Positions 44,965 through 54,848 of a DNA stretch of 64,000 nt are shown one piece after another; position 1 is the first letter of the stretch; every line of letters begins with the position of its first letter. Location: the NCBI RefSeq assembly GCF_000688335.1, contig NZ_JHZX01000001.1, forward strand, positions 2,852,001-2,916,000, written 5' to 3'. The translations under genes were made by a program, and so were the position numbers. Under the pieces are notes generated by a model. It was not told the DNA's origin. It saw only the letters and a list, made by a program, of their open reading frames with translations, and did no database searches. The stretch is from Sediminibacter sp. Hel_I_10 (GTDB lineage Bacteria > Bacteroidota > Bacteroidia > Flavobacteriales > Flavobacteriaceae).

Positions 44965-47532
44965 TTAAAAAGGGTAGTTGATACCAATATTGTAAACAGC
45001 ATTTCCAAAATTGTAATCTTTAAACCATCGGTTTCCTAAGTCATAAGAGGGGTCATAGGTTTTAAATCCAACATCAAAACGAAGTACAAAAAAACTAAAG
45101 TCGTAGCGTACCCCAAAGCCAGAACCTATGGCTAAATCCCTTAAAGACTTGAACCCATTAAACGTGTTAGCTTCGTTTTCTACATTGTCAAAAACGTTCC
45201 AAATGTTTCCAGCATCCACAAAAAAGGCACCGTTGAATCTTCCTAAAATGTTGAATCGTTGCTCGGCGCTTAAGGTGATTTTCATGTTCGCTTCATTAAA
45301 TTCATCGGTTGAATTGGAGCTACCTGGGCCTAAATTATAAGCGGTCCAAGCTCTGATGTCATTTGGTCCGCCGCCGAAGAAACTTTTTGCAAAAGGGATA
45401 CTATTAGAGTTGCCATAGGGAATTGCAATTCCGAAGAAACTTCTAACGGCCAGTTCATTTTTATTGCCCAAATCCCAGTGCTTCACATAATCGAGTTCAG
45501 TTTTGACGTATTGCGAGAAGGGTACGCCAAATACTTCATATCTGCCGTCTTCATTTTTGCCAGAGTTGATCAAATTTGAAACGTTAGACAACAGGTTGCC
45601 TGCTAATTCTAATCTGGCACGAATGATTGAAAAATCTTTATCAAACAGATTATCTCTACGGTCTTTAGTGTAATTAAAACTGGTTGAGAAAATCAAGTTG
45701 TTTTCTGTTAATCGGTCCTTTCGCTGTTTAATATTATTAACGGTAACGTATTGATCGTCTGTTGGAGATAAGGCTGTGTTTTGATTAATCACATCATTAA
45801 TAAATGTGTCTGCTTGTGCTGGGATTTCGAGCGTTTGATCTTGACCGATGTAACCAATATCTGAAGCTACAGAATTTAAAAGATCGAATGAATTTTGATA
45901 GACACCAAAATAATTGGCAGTATTCAGGTTTTTTACAAACTGAACGTTAAATAAATCAAGATTATTGGTCACTTTTGGGGAAGGATACCAATTGTAGTTT
46001 AGCGTTCCCGTTAGGGTTTGCTTATCCAAACCAATGTTGGTTTGGCTAGTAGCACTTAAGCCAATGCTGGTGCTGGGAGACATGAATTTAGGAATGATTT
46101 TTTCCGTGTTAAATGGCAAGAAGAAACGAGGGATGTTTAACCTAATATTTCCGCCGAGCTCATTGATATCAAAAAATTGATCCTTACCGCTAGAGGCATC
46201 TTTTGAAGATCCCACGGCGCCCAATGCCGAGATCTGTAAATTTTCTGCACCACGAAAAATATTTCGTATGGTCAATCCTCCATTAAATCCGAAGCCGATG
46301 GTCTGTATGTTGCTTTGAGAAACTTCAAAACTCGCGTTGAGCTCAAATTTTTTCCTCGGCACTAAATAAATATTCGCGGTTAACGTAGAATCTTCTTCAT
46401 TTTCAACATAGGCAATATTGGGATATCTAAAAGCTCTTAACTCACTGAGATAACGATAGGTTCTTGAACGGTCTAGGTCTCTAAAGACTTCGCCCTTGTT
46501 TATAAAAACAGCATCGGTGATGGCCTTAGGTCTAAACTTCAATTTCTCATAACTAAAGAGGTTGTAGTTTTTGTACTGCACCGAATCTTTTAATGGAAGC
46601 GCTCTATTTTCATACTTATAATCGGTAAAGATATTGACGTCTTTAATTTTATATATTTTAAAAGGCACACGGTTGATTGTATCTTCAAGCCTGATGGCTC
46701 TATCGGCTATAATAAGTTCGGTATTTACCTTTCTTTTGGTGCCAATTGTATCAAGATCAAATGTGATATAATCTTGAGCAAAATGATAGAATCCTGAATT
46801 TCTAAGACGCTCGGTCAATCGATCGCGTTCGGCACTATAATTGACTTCATCATATTGCTGTCCTCGTTCTAATAAAGATCCAGATTTTAAACGGGATCGG
46901 TAAATAGAATCAATAATTGGTGTTGCTATTATTGCAGTAATAGAGTCTAAAAAGTAAGCTTTTCCTCTTTTGATCTTATAGGTAACCGCTGCTTTTTGGC
47001 TGCTATCTTTGTCAACCTCAAAGGAGGTTTCGGCATTAAACCAACCTTTGCTAAAAAAATACTTGCGCATTCCTGCGACTGTTTTTTCTGCACGATTCTC
47101 GTTATAGATTACAGGAGCCTCGCCAGTGGTTTTAAGCCAATTATTAAAGGCTTTTCTTGATTTTAAATCTTGAATAAACTGTTTTTTAGAAAGCACTTTG
47201 GTCTTCCAGGCCACTTTCTCTGCGTCGTCAAGTACTTTTGCCTTTAAAATGGAGTCTATATTAGGTCTGGCCAAATTGTAAATATGAAGCCGTAGTGGGA
47301 CTCCAAATAGCGGTAAACTTCCGTTGGGTTTTTGATAAATGAGGTTGTTAATAGTTTCGGTATTGGTTTTCTTCTCATCAACCAGCACCGTGTTTTCAAC
47401 CAAAAGATGCTCATCTTTTTTAACGCGTTTCATCACATCACAAGACGACAGCATGGCAAATATGCCAAAAATAAGGAGGGAATGTATGCTTCTGAAGTTC
47501 AATGTAAAAATGCTGCTTTTGGATAAAATCAT
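44965..47532 (-). CDS. tamL: TamL, Omp85-family translocation/assembly lipoprotein
   Basis: An 855-residue protein in the TamA-like branch of Omp85. A lipoprotein signal ends at FAMLSSC (Cys about residue 30), which is the Bacteroidetes TamL feature. POTRA-like repeats (about 60-400, for example TVAGMRKYFFSKGWFNAETS) precede a 16-strand beta barrel (about 420-855) ending in phenylalanine (IGINYPF). TamL works with TamB in outer-membrane biogenesis; no tamB is in the window. A -7 element abuts the ATG, so the true start may be the in-frame TTG near 47502. Confidence 0.9.
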   Translation of the reverse strand: MILSKSSIFTLNFRSIHSLLIFGIFAMLSSCDVMKRVKKDEHLLVENTVLVDEKKTNTETINNLIYQKPNGSLPLFGVPLRLHIYNLARPNIDSILKAKVLDDAEKVAWKTKVLSKKQFIQDLKSRKAFNNWLKTTGEAPVIYNENRAEKTVAGMRKYFFSKGWFNAETSFEVDKDSSQKAAVTYKIKRGKAYFLDSITAIIATPIIDSIYRSRLKSGSLLERGQQYDEVNYSAERDRLTERLRNSGFYHFAQDYITFDLDTIGTKRKVNTELIIADRAIRLEDTINRVPFKIYKIKDVNIFTDYKYENRALPLKDSVQYKNYNLFSYEKLKFRPKAITDAVFINKGEVFRDLDRSRTYRYLSELRAFRYPNIAYVENEEDSTLTANIYLVPRKKFELNASFEVSQSNIQTIGFGFNGGLTIRNIFRGAENLQISALGAVGSSKDASSGKDQFFDINELGGNIRLNIPRFFLPFNTEKIIPKFMSPSTSIGLSATSQTNIGLDKQTLTGTLNYNWYPSPKVTNNLDLFNVQFVKNLNTANYFGVYQNSFDLLNSVASDIGYIGQDQTLEIPAQADTFINDVINQNTALSPTDDQYVTVNNIKQRKDRLTENNLIFSTSFNYTKDRRDNLFDKDFSIIRARLELAGNLLSNVSNLINSGKNEDGRYEVFGVPFSQYVKTELDYVKHWDLGNKNELAVRSFFGIAIPYGNSNSIPFAKSFFGGGPNDIRAWTAYNLGPGSSNSTDEFNEANMKITLSAEQRFNILGRFNGAFFVDAGNIWNVFDNVENEANTFNGFKSLRDLAIGSGFGVRYDFSFFVLRFDVGFKTYDPSYDLGNRWFKDYNFGNAVYNIGINYPF

Positions 47533-47533
47533 T

Positions 47534-47541
47534 CAAAAATA
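47534..47541 (-). promoter_or_regulatory. Promoter -7 element overlapping the tamL start
   Basis: Reads TATTTTTG on the minus strand, ending one base before the annotated ATG. If it is real, transcription would start inside the first codons and translation would need the in-frame TTG at 47502 (NFRSIHSLL), which still leaves a full lipoprotein signal. Confidence 0.4.
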
Positions 47542-47631
47542 CAGTTTTATTCTGCGCACTACATAACAAAAGATAGACCAAAAAAGTATTACTTTGTCTT
47601 TTTTACTGCGCATTCCATATAAGTTTTAACA

Positions 47632-48351
47632 ATGCTATCAAAACAAGACATCAAACTCATAAAAAGTCTCAATCAAAAAAAGTTTAGACAACAGCACGGG
47701 CTCTTTTGTGTTGAGGGTATAAAAAGCATTCAGGAGTTTTTAAATTCTCATTTAGAGCTTCATCAACTGTATGCAACAGATGCTGCATTTTCTTCGGAAT
47801 ATGAAATTATAACAGCTACAGAGTTACAGAAAATAAGCAGTCTTAAGTCACCAAATAAGGCATTGGCGGTTTTTAAAATTCCTAAAAATCAACAATCTGC
47901 ATCTGAAGGTTTGATCCTAATGCTTGATGATATTAGAGATCCTGGCAATCTAGGGACTATTATTAGGCTCTGTGATTGGTACGGTATCAAAGATCTTGTT
48001 TGTAGTGCCACCACAGTAGATTGTTATAATCCAAAAGTGGTGCAAGCCACTATGGGGTCTTTGACGAGAGTGCGAGTAAGTTACGTAGATTTAAAAGCGT
48101 ACTTAGAAGGCTCAAATGAGCCCGTGTTTGGCACTTTTATGGATGGTGATACTATTTATACCCAAACACTTCCGCAAAATGGGATTGTAATAATGGGAAA
48201 TGAGGCGAACGGGATTTCAAAAGATATTGAAGCCTTAGTTACTAAAAAATTGAGTATCCCAAGATTTGGAAGTCTTCAAGCTACAGAGAGTTTAAATGTT
48301 GCCACCGCAACCGCGATTGTGTTGAGTGAATTTAAAAGAGCCGATCTTTAA
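47632..48351 (+). CDS. TrmH-family RNA methyltransferase
   Basis: A 239-residue SPOUT methyltransferase for 2'-O-methylation of rRNA or tRNA. An N-terminal substrate-binding domain (FRQQHGLFCVEGIKSIQEFL) precedes the knot region with LMLDDIRDPGNLGTIIRLCD (motif 1), VIMGNEANGIS (motif 2) and PRFGSLQATESLNVATATAI (motif 3). The exact RNA target is not predictable. It is divergent from tamL, an arrangement I recall from other flavobacteria. Confidence 0.92.
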   Translation: MLSKQDIKLIKSLNQKKFRQQHGLFCVEGIKSIQEFLNSHLELHQLYATDAAFSSEYEIITATELQKISSLKSPNKALAVFKIPKNQQSASEGLILMLDDIRDPGNLGTIIRLCDWYGIKDLVCSATTVDCYNPKVVQATMGSLTRVRVSYVDLKAYLEGSNEPVFGTFMDGDTIYTQTLPQNGIVIMGNEANGISKDIEALVTKKLSIPRFGSLQATESLNVATATAIVLSEFKRADL

Positions 48352-48371
48352 ATATTATAAAAAAATCTTTT

Positions 48372-49085
48372 TTACTGAAACGTGAAGTTAATGAAGACAC
48401 CGCGCGTTTTCATGCTGGCTACGTTTCCTGTCCAAGGACTATTAGGGTCTTCATCTCTTACAATTTCATCATTAATGGCAAAAATGCCCCTTATAGATGG
48501 CGTAAATTTAAACCACTGGTTGTAGAAATCGATCCCAAAACCAAGCTCGTAAAACAGTACGTTTTTTTTAGTTCTAAACTCTCCTGCACTATTATCATCA
48601 GGATTATTCTCATTACTTGATAAATTGAGAGAAGTAGAAAAACCACCAACAATAAATGGCTTAAAATTGTTGATGCGTTTGGTCGATACTTTTAGTAATA
48701 AAGGAAAGTGTACATAAGTGGATTTAACTTCGCGAAGCAAATCAGAATCGTTAAACTCAATACCATTAAAGTAACTTTCATCATATTGCAGGTTACGTTG
48801 GGTAATAAATAATCCAGGCTCAAAACGTAAGTTGAGGTGTTCCGTAAGGCGTAAATCAGACACCAAGCCTACACTAAAGCCAGCTGTGGTTTCAACTAAA
48901 ATATCTTTTAGGTCTTCTTCGTAATTAAATTGGTAATCATATTGGTTGAGCCCTAAATAGAAACCCCAAGTGAGTCTTTGCTTATCAAAAGTCTCCAGGT
49001 TTTTGATTTTCTCCTTGGTAAACATTTGAGCAAATGCAGTCTGCGAGGTAATAACTAGTGTTAAGATTAAGAGTAATTTCTTCAT
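48372..49085 (-). CDS. porT: PorT-family type IX secretion outer-membrane protein
   Basis: A 237-residue outer-membrane protein with a signal peptide (MKKLLLILTLVITSQTAFAQ) and an 8-stranded OmpW/OmpA-like barrel ending in FINFTFQ. RLTWGFYLGLNQYDYQFNYE, HLNLRFEPGLFITQRNLQYD and KSTYVHFPLLLKVS are typical of PorT/SprT, an essential T9SS component. The neighbour ubiE is found beside porT in other flavobacteria, which supports the call. The ATG at 49085 is preferred; the GTG at 49094 would add three residues. Confidence 0.88.
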   Translation of the reverse strand: MKKLLLILTLVITSQTAFAQMFTKEKIKNLETFDKQRLTWGFYLGLNQYDYQFNYEEDLKDILVETTAGFSVGLVSDLRLTEHLNLRFEPGLFITQRNLQYDESYFNGIEFNDSDLLREVKSTYVHFPLLLKVSTKRINNFKPFIVGGFSTSLNLSSNENNPDDNSAGEFRTKKNVLFYELGFGIDFYNQWFKFTPSIRGIFAINDEIVRDEDPNSPWTGNVASMKTRGVFINFTFQ

Positions 49086-49118
49086 AAATTTCACAAAAAT
49101 GGACTTCGGTCTTCTTGT

Positions 49119-49847
49119 TTATTTTGACGCCGTATAAATGGTAGCAACACCAAAAGTTTGTGGGTGGTCTTCCACGTTAGTAAACCCAATTTTACGTAAA
49201 ATATTGTTTAATTCCTCTCCGTAAGGAAAAATTGAAGCAGATTCACAAAGATAAGAGTAGGCAGAACGGTCTTTAGAAAAGACTTTACCAATAGTTGGAA
49301 GTATATAACGTGTATAAAATTTATAGCCTTGTTTAAAGGGTGTTTTTACAGGGACAGAGGTTTCAAGGATTACAAAACGCCCTTTAGGTTTTAGAACTCT
49401 CATAATCTCAGCCAAGCCTATTTCCAAAGTCTCAAAATTTCTTACCCCAAAAGCTACGGTAATGGCATCAAAGCTATCGTCTTCAAAAGGAAGATTTTCA
49501 GAGTCACCAATAACCATTTCGATGCGATTGTTCAACTCTTTTTTCTTGATTTTTTGACGCCCAACTTCAAGCATCCCATCACTAATGTCTAAACCAACAA
49601 TGGTTTTGGCATCAGTTTTTGCTAGTGAAATGGCTAAATCTCCAGTTCCTGTAGCGATATCTAAGATAGATTCAGGATGTTCCTCTGCGACCAAAGCCAC
49701 CACTTTATTTCGCCATTTAATATCAACTCCAAAAGAGATAACCCGATTAAGTCCATCGTATTCTTTGGATATGTTATCAAACATTTGAGTGACCTGCTGC
49801 TTTTTGTTTAAGCCACTATCTTTGTATGGTGTAACTTTTGACGACAT
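49119..49847 (-). CDS. ubiE: Demethylmenaquinone methyltransferase (UbiE/MenG)
   Basis: A 242-residue SAM-dependent methyltransferase for the last step of menaquinone synthesis. ILDIATGTGDLAISLA is the SAM-binding motif, and FDAITVAFGVRNFETLEIGL and ETSVPVKTPFKQGYKFYTRY are family segments. The start at 49847 (MSSKVTPYKD) is chosen because the -7 element TATATTTG at 49860-49867 overlaps the upstream TTG. Bacteroidetes use menaquinone, so menG is also a suitable name. Confidence 0.94.
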   Translation of the reverse strand: MSSKVTPYKDSGLNKKQQVTQMFDNISKEYDGLNRVISFGVDIKWRNKVVALVAEEHPESILDIATGTGDLAISLAKTDAKTIVGLDISDGMLEVGRQKIKKKELNNRIEMVIGDSENLPFEDDSFDAITVAFGVRNFETLEIGLAEIMRVLKPKGRFVILETSVPVKTPFKQGYKFYTRYILPTIGKVFSKDRSAYSYLCESASIFPYGEELNNILRKIGFTNVEDHPQTFGVATIYTASK

Positions 49848-49859
49848 CAATTTTTTTTG

Positions 49860-49867
49860 CAAATATA
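49860..49867 (-). promoter_or_regulatory. Promoter -7 element of ubiE
   Basis: Reads TATATTTG on the minus strand (TAnnTTTG). Its last bases overlap the upstream TTG at 49860-49862, which settles translation at the ATG at 49847. A divergent plus-strand element lies 70 nt away. Confidence 0.55.
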
Positions 49868-49937
49868 CTCAAAACTAATAGCTTCCCTGCTATGTAACAT
49901 TCGATTTCGATCATGTGGTCGTCCCATTATATTATGG

Positions 49938-49945
49938 TATATTTG
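49938..49945 (+). promoter_or_regulatory. Promoter -7 element of trkA
   Basis: TATATTTG matches TAnnTTTG 25 nt before the trkA ATG. No TTG is seen at the usual spacing. Confidence 0.5.
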
Positions 49946-49970
49946 CGTGTTTTTTTGAATATATTCAATA

Positions 49971-51320
49971 ATGAAAATAATCATAGCAGGTGCTGGAGAG
50001 GTTGGGTTTCATTTGGCAAAACTTTTGTCTTATGAATCGCAGGAAATTACGCTTATTGATACAAATAAGGATAGTTTGGCTTACGCCGGTGATCACTTAG
50101 ACATACGCACCATCAAAGGTGACGTTACATCAATACGTATTTTAAAGGAAGCACGAATTGATACTTCAGAGCTATTTATAGCAGTAACTTCTTCGGAAAC
50201 CACAAATATTACAGCATGTGTTCTTGCCAAGCAATTAGGGGCAAAACGAACCGTAGCCCGAATTTCGAACGATGAATTTATAGAGCAGAAGGATGAGGTC
50301 GGTTTTACCAAATTTGGGATAGATGAGCTCATTTCTCCGGAAAACTTAGCAGCTGCCGAAATAGAGCTCTTACTAAATCAATATGGTTTTAATGACACTT
50401 ACGAATTTGAGGAAGGTGCTTTAAACATGTTGAGTTTGCGTTTGTCTAGAACTGCCAATTTTGTAGGTAAAAATGTAAAAGAAGCGGCTCAGGTGTTTCC
50501 CGAATTGCACTTTGTACCTATAGCTATACAACGTTTTGGGACGCAATATACCATTATCCCTAGGGGAGATACCGAATTTAAGGAAGGGGATAAAGCTGTA
50601 TTTATCACTTCAAAAGGAGGTGACGAAGAACTGTTTGAACTTTCAGGAAAAGTCAAGACCGAAGTTAAGAACGTCATGATTCTTGGTGGTAGTAAAATTG
50701 GAGTACAGACGGCTAAATCGCTTTGCGCAAGTAAATTTAAAGTCAAGCTTATTGAAAATAATAAGGAGATTGCCTTTGAATGTGCCGATGAGTTGCCCTC
50801 AGCTTTAGTCATCAATGGAGATGGAAGAAATGTTGAGCTCTTAGAGGAAGAGAACATTGGAGATATGGATGCATTTATTGCGGTTACAGGAAATTCTGAA
50901 ACCAACATCATGTCTTGTCTCATGGCAAAATCTAAAGGGGTAAAGAAAACCATAGCATTGGTTGAGAACATGGATTATTATCAATTATCACAATCGATAG
51001 GTATCGATACCTTAATCAATAAAAAATTATTGGCGGCAAACAACATTTTCCGATATATCAGAAGGGGAGAAGTTGTAGCCATGACCAAACTTAATAATAT
51101 GAATGCCGAGCTCTTGGAGTTTAGAGTCAATAGCAGTTCAAAAATTACCCAGAAAAAAGTAAAGGATCTTGATTTTCCGAGATCGGCCATTATTGGCGGT
51201 GTTATTAGGGATGATGTGGGGCTTATTCCTTTAGGCGACTTTCAGATAGAGGTCGGTGATAAAGTAGTTGTTTGTTGTCTACCAAGATCCATCTCTCAGG
51301 TAGAGAAATATTTCTTTTAA
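49971..51320 (+). CDS. trkA: Trk system potassium uptake NAD-binding protein TrkA
   Basis: A 449-residue peripheral regulatory subunit of the potassium transporter. Two TrkA_N Rossmann domains: MKIIIAGAGEVGFHLAKLL at the N-terminus and VMILGGSKIGVQTAKSL (about 234-250). Each is followed by a TrkA_C domain (about 141-221 and 371-449). It binds NAD(H) and gates the TrkH channel encoded directly downstream. The coding regions of the two genes are adjacent, consistent with one transcription unit. Confidence 0.95.
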   Translation: MKIIIAGAGEVGFHLAKLLSYESQEITLIDTNKDSLAYAGDHLDIRTIKGDVTSIRILKEARIDTSELFIAVTSSETTNITACVLAKQLGAKRTVARISNDEFIEQKDEVGFTKFGIDELISPENLAAAEIELLLNQYGFNDTYEFEEGALNMLSLRLSRTANFVGKNVKEAAQVFPELHFVPIAIQRFGTQYTIIPRGDTEFKEGDKAVFITSKGGDEELFELSGKVKTEVKNVMILGGSKIGVQTAKSLCASKFKVKLIENNKEIAFECADELPSALVINGDGRNVELLEEENIGDMDAFIAVTGNSETNIMSCLMAKSKGVKKTIALVENMDYYQLSQSIGIDTLINKKLLAANNIFRYIRRGEVVAMTKLNNMNAELLEFRVNSSSKITQKKVKDLDFPRSAIIGGVIRDDVGLIPLGDFQIEVGDKVVVCCLPRSISQVEKYFF

Positions 51321-51328
51321 AAATTCAG

Positions 51329-52822
51329 ATGAAAATTAATTTCAAGATCGTCTTTCATTTGTTCGGACTCCTGTTTCTTTTTAACGGAGGGTTCATGTTA
51401 TTGTCCACCTTGATCAGCTTCATCTATCAAGATGGTGTCACCATGAGGCTCTTATTGGCAGGATCTATAGTCTCTGGATTGGGCGGGTTGATCATGTATT
51501 TGACTAAAAATCACAGAAAGGAACTTAATAAACGTGAAGGTTATATCGTGGTGGCCTTTGGCTGGATCGTCATGTCGTTATCGGGAACGCTACCTTATAT
51601 CATAACTCAGGCCATTCCTAGTTTTACAGATGCCTTTTTTGAGACCATGTCTGGTTATACCACTACAGGTGCTACCATTTTGAACGATATTGAAATTGTG
51701 CCTGAAGGGGTGTTATTTTGGCGAAGTTTAACCCATTGGATTGGGGGGATGGGGATTATCGTTTTGGCCATTGCCATTTTACCATTGCTTGGTATTGGTG
51801 GGATGCAGTTATTTGCTGCAGAAGCTCCTGGGCCTAATGCCGATAAGTTACATCCTAGAATTACCGACACCGCAAAACGCTTATGGTTGATCTATTTTGC
51901 ATATACCGCAGCAGAGACCATTTTACTACAGTTTGCAGGAATGTCCTTTTTTGATGCCATCAACCATTCGCTATGTACCTTAAGTACTGGTGGATTTTCT
52001 ACAAAAAATGCTAGTGTTGCTTATTGGAACGGGCAACCACTTATTCAATATATCATTATTGTTTTTATGTTCTTGGCAGGAACCAATTTCATCCTCAGTT
52101 ACTTTGCCTTTAAAGGCCGAATTCAAAAAGCCATTAATGATGAAGAGTTTAGATGGTACTTGCGCTTTATCGTGATGTTTACCATTATTACGGCTGCGAT
52201 CATTTACTTTAACGCAGATTTTGCGATATCATCTATAGATCATCCCCAAATCTACGGCAAGGCAGAAGCTGCTTTTAGACATGCACTGTTTCAAGTCATT
52301 TCTGTAATCACAACGACAGGTTTTGTAACTGCCGACTTTACGCTATGGACGCCTTTTTTATTGGTCTTTTTCTTTGGGCTCATGTTTTTGGGTGGATCTG
52401 CAGGAAGTACTTCGGGAGGGGTGAAGGTCGTAAGGCATATGATTTTGATCAAAAATGGGTTTTTAGAGTTTAGACGCGCCTTGCATCCTAACGCTATTTT
52501 GCCCGTTCGTTATAATGACCGTGCTATTAGTGGAGATATTGTGTTTAATATTCTTGGCTTTTTTATTTTATACATGCTCTCTTTTATCATTGGAGCCTTA
52601 GTGTTTTCGATGTTTCAAATAGATTTTGAATCGGCTGTAGGTCTTTCTGCTTCTAGCTTAGGTAATGTAGGACCAGCATTGGGTAATTTTAGTCCGGTTA
52701 ATAATTATGCCGCATTGCCCGCTTTGGGTAAATGGTGGGCTGCTTTTTTAATGTTAATCGGCCGTTTGGAATTGTTTACGGTTTTAATATTGTTATCGCC
52801 GTTCTTTTGGAGAAATCGTTAA
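51329..52822 (+). CDS. trkH: Trk potassium uptake transporter TrkH
   Basis: A 497-residue integral membrane protein with the SKT fold, four selectivity-filter repeats of the type TxG (FFETMSGYTTTGATIL, SLCTLSTGGFST, VISVITTTGFVTADF and a later GLSASSLGNVGPALG). It carries potassium with TrkA. The start MKINFKIVFHLFG at 51329 is used; an earlier in-frame start inside trkA would add 19 residues without signal-like sequence. Confidence 0.95.
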   Translation: MKINFKIVFHLFGLLFLFNGGFMLLSTLISFIYQDGVTMRLLLAGSIVSGLGGLIMYLTKNHRKELNKREGYIVVAFGWIVMSLSGTLPYIITQAIPSFTDAFFETMSGYTTTGATILNDIEIVPEGVLFWRSLTHWIGGMGIIVLAIAILPLLGIGGMQLFAAEAPGPNADKLHPRITDTAKRLWLIYFAYTAAETILLQFAGMSFFDAINHSLCTLSTGGFSTKNASVAYWNGQPLIQYIIIVFMFLAGTNFILSYFAFKGRIQKAINDEEFRWYLRFIVMFTIITAAIIYFNADFAISSIDHPQIYGKAEAAFRHALFQVISVITTTGFVTADFTLWTPFLLVFFFGLMFLGGSAGSTSGGVKVVRHMILIKNGFLEFRRALHPNAILPVRYNDRAISGDIVFNILGFFILYMLSFIIGALVFSMFQIDFESAVGLSASSLGNVGPALGNFSPVNNYAALPALGKWWAAFLMLIGRLELFTVLILLSPFFWRNR

Positions 52823-53394
52823 ATTAAATTTCTTTTTTAGCCTCTTTTTCTTGTTTTGTCTAGAGAAGAGTTATAACGTATTTTCGCGGCAAATTCATTT
52901 ATCACAGTATTGCTAGGTTTTATTTAAATTCTTTAAGGCTAATTACTTTTTAATGCTTTTGATCCTCGTAAAATTCGCTATCCTGCTTGAGCTAATAATA
53001 TCTTTTTTGGGTTAGTTTTAGTTATATGAATAGTACCATAACCTAACTAAAAGCCTTTGTTGAAAAAATATATTAGTGTCCTAATTAAGGGTGAATGAAT
53101 CAGCGTTCTCTTTATGTATACTAAGTAAATCCCTGAGAAAATCTTTTCTTTTGTAAGTATTATTTTGAATGTGCGTATGGTCTGCTCACTTGCCAAGTCG
53201 TATAACCTCAGGGCGCAGGCCTTATAAATTTGACCTATGGCCTTTAGGTCTAACATGAGAATATCTTATAGGTCCCGTTGGGATGAGTATAGTTCTAGCG
53301 ACCCAAGTATTACCATACTTGAACTTTGACTGTGTCTGGCATATATACCCCGCCAGTATTTCAGGTATCGACAATATACGTTTAAAATACAATC
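52823..53394. other. Gene-free stretch before the cassette array
   Basis: About 570 bases without a supportable gene. Short ORFs in several frames have no start signal, composition or protein-like pattern. The AT-rich left part contrasts with the more GC-rich array to its right. Confidence 0.5.
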
Positions 53395-53991
53395 CTACTG
53401 CTTGATAAAGATATACGTCCCAGCGGGTACCCTCATGCTAAAATAAGCGGGAGGGTCATCTTCGTGGTAAACGTAAGGTCCACCTCCCATGATATATCCC
53501 CTAAGGGCCTCTTGGCCGTTTACCGTGATTTTTTTCAGTGTCAAGCTACCAGCTAATTCCCGTTCATCATCTGAAATTGTAAAACTGACCCTTCTCTCAT
53601 TAGGCATGCAGTCGTCACAGTTTGGCTTTTTATTGTTTTTTATAATAAGTGAGCCTCCAATACCAGAAGTGGTTACCTCAGTATTGGCAAGCGTATTTAC
53701 TAACTCAGTGCCGTTTTCAATGTATTGGTACTCGCCCTTGAGGTAATCCTCGTAGATTATACCCGCATCGCCCATTTCATGTTTGGTAATAACGATCTTA
53801 AGGGAGGTGTTGCCATCGGTATGAATCCATGTCCCGACAAAGGGATCCAAGTAGTTGTTGATATCTTTGTAGTATGCACCCTGTACGATATTCCTAAAAT
53901 CCTTGTCCTCAAGGTCGATTATAGGAGATTGTGCATTTATAAAAGGCATAAATACTAAAAGAGCTGCGTTAATAAATATAAATTTCATCAT
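53395..53991 (-). CDS. DUF6705-like secreted protein, third partner of the array
   Basis: A 198-residue protein with signal peptide (MKFIFINAALLVFMPFINAQ) and a compact beta-rich domain: LDPFVGTWIHTDGNTSLKIV, EDYLKGEYQYIENGTE, SGIGGSLIIKNNKKPNCDDC (two cysteines) and FSMRVPAGTYIFIKQ. I associate this pattern with DUF6705 of Bacteroidetes. It starts 6 nt after the stop of the truncated module upstream. Its 5' two-thirds is nearly identical to the gene at 56359-56961, but its 3' third is diverged, a mosaic. Partner (immunity-like) function is inferred from the repeated pairing. Confidence 0.65.
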   Translation of the reverse strand: MMKFIFINAALLVFMPFINAQSPIIDLEDKDFRNIVQGAYYKDINNYLDPFVGTWIHTDGNTSLKIVITKHEMGDAGIIYEDYLKGEYQYIENGTELVNTLANTEVTTSGIGGSLIIKNNKKPNCDDCMPNERRVSFTISDDERELAGSLTLKKITVNGQEALRGYIMGGGPYVYHEDDPPAYFSMRVPAGTYIFIKQ

Positions 53992-54848
53992 GTTTTTCTA
54001 ATTACAGGGGTTCTCAAATACTGAGTTCAATGCTGGGTTATATTCCAGTTCTTTCCAATTGCTCAAATCATTCTCTGCCTTAAAAAGCTTAATGCCATGG
54101 CCGGAAAATTCGGATAAAAATTCTGCTTCGTTGTCTCCACCATAACTTAGATTTTGTGCATCTACTAAGACCTCAATTATCTTTTCTAATGAAGATGATT
54201 GGTTTAGGGTCTTAACTAAGGTAACAATATTAAACAAATCACTGCTTAAGGCAGCATTGAGTGCCTCTATATCTTCAATCACCAGGGCATATACGCTGGC
54301 CTCGGCACTAATGTTGTTTTCCTTGCCCACCATCATAAAAGTGACCTCATTCTTAACGTCTGGTACGGCGTTGTTATAGAGGTTGGCCAGTACCTAGACA
54401 TCAGCCCAAGTAAACATTGGGAAGCCCCCAAAGGTAGGGTGGGTGTGCGCTGCACCGTAGGTGTCGCCACCGGAGGTTATAGGCACGTTGGGCGTGTTGG
54501 TGGGCGGGATATCTGCATTGGTGTAAGTGCCGTTATTCTTTTTGAACAACACACCTACCTCGCCGTTTGGATTTACGGCATTTTTGAGGTTCTCTAACTC
54601 TGGTACGATATCGGCCTTGTTGGGGTCAAGCATATCCTTGAGATTTTCGCAGTTCTGTTCTGTGACGCATACATCCATGTTACCACCGTTTTCAACACAC
54701 TCACAAACCTCATGCCCATGCCCACCGAGCATACAAATCTCATAGGGGTCTAACTGGCAGTCGCCATTAAGGTCGCCGCGGATGCGTTGTAGGCACTCCT
54801 CTGGGCGTATGGCCACGGCCACTGAAGGCAGGTCGGCCGGGTCTGGCA
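53681..54848 (-). repeat. Direct repeat copy 1 (about 1.17 kb, offset 2970 bp)
   Basis: Nearly identical to 56651-57818 in the same orientation. I see no difference over roughly the first 530 bases and scattered substitutions (about 95%) beyond. It spans the 5' part of the DUF6705-like gene and the C-terminal module. Confidence 0.85.

Noticed and set aside
53047-53256. ORF of about 70 residues in the gap before the cassette array
   Set aside because: No protein-like composition, no start-site support and no similarity to anything I recognise; likely a random open stretch.
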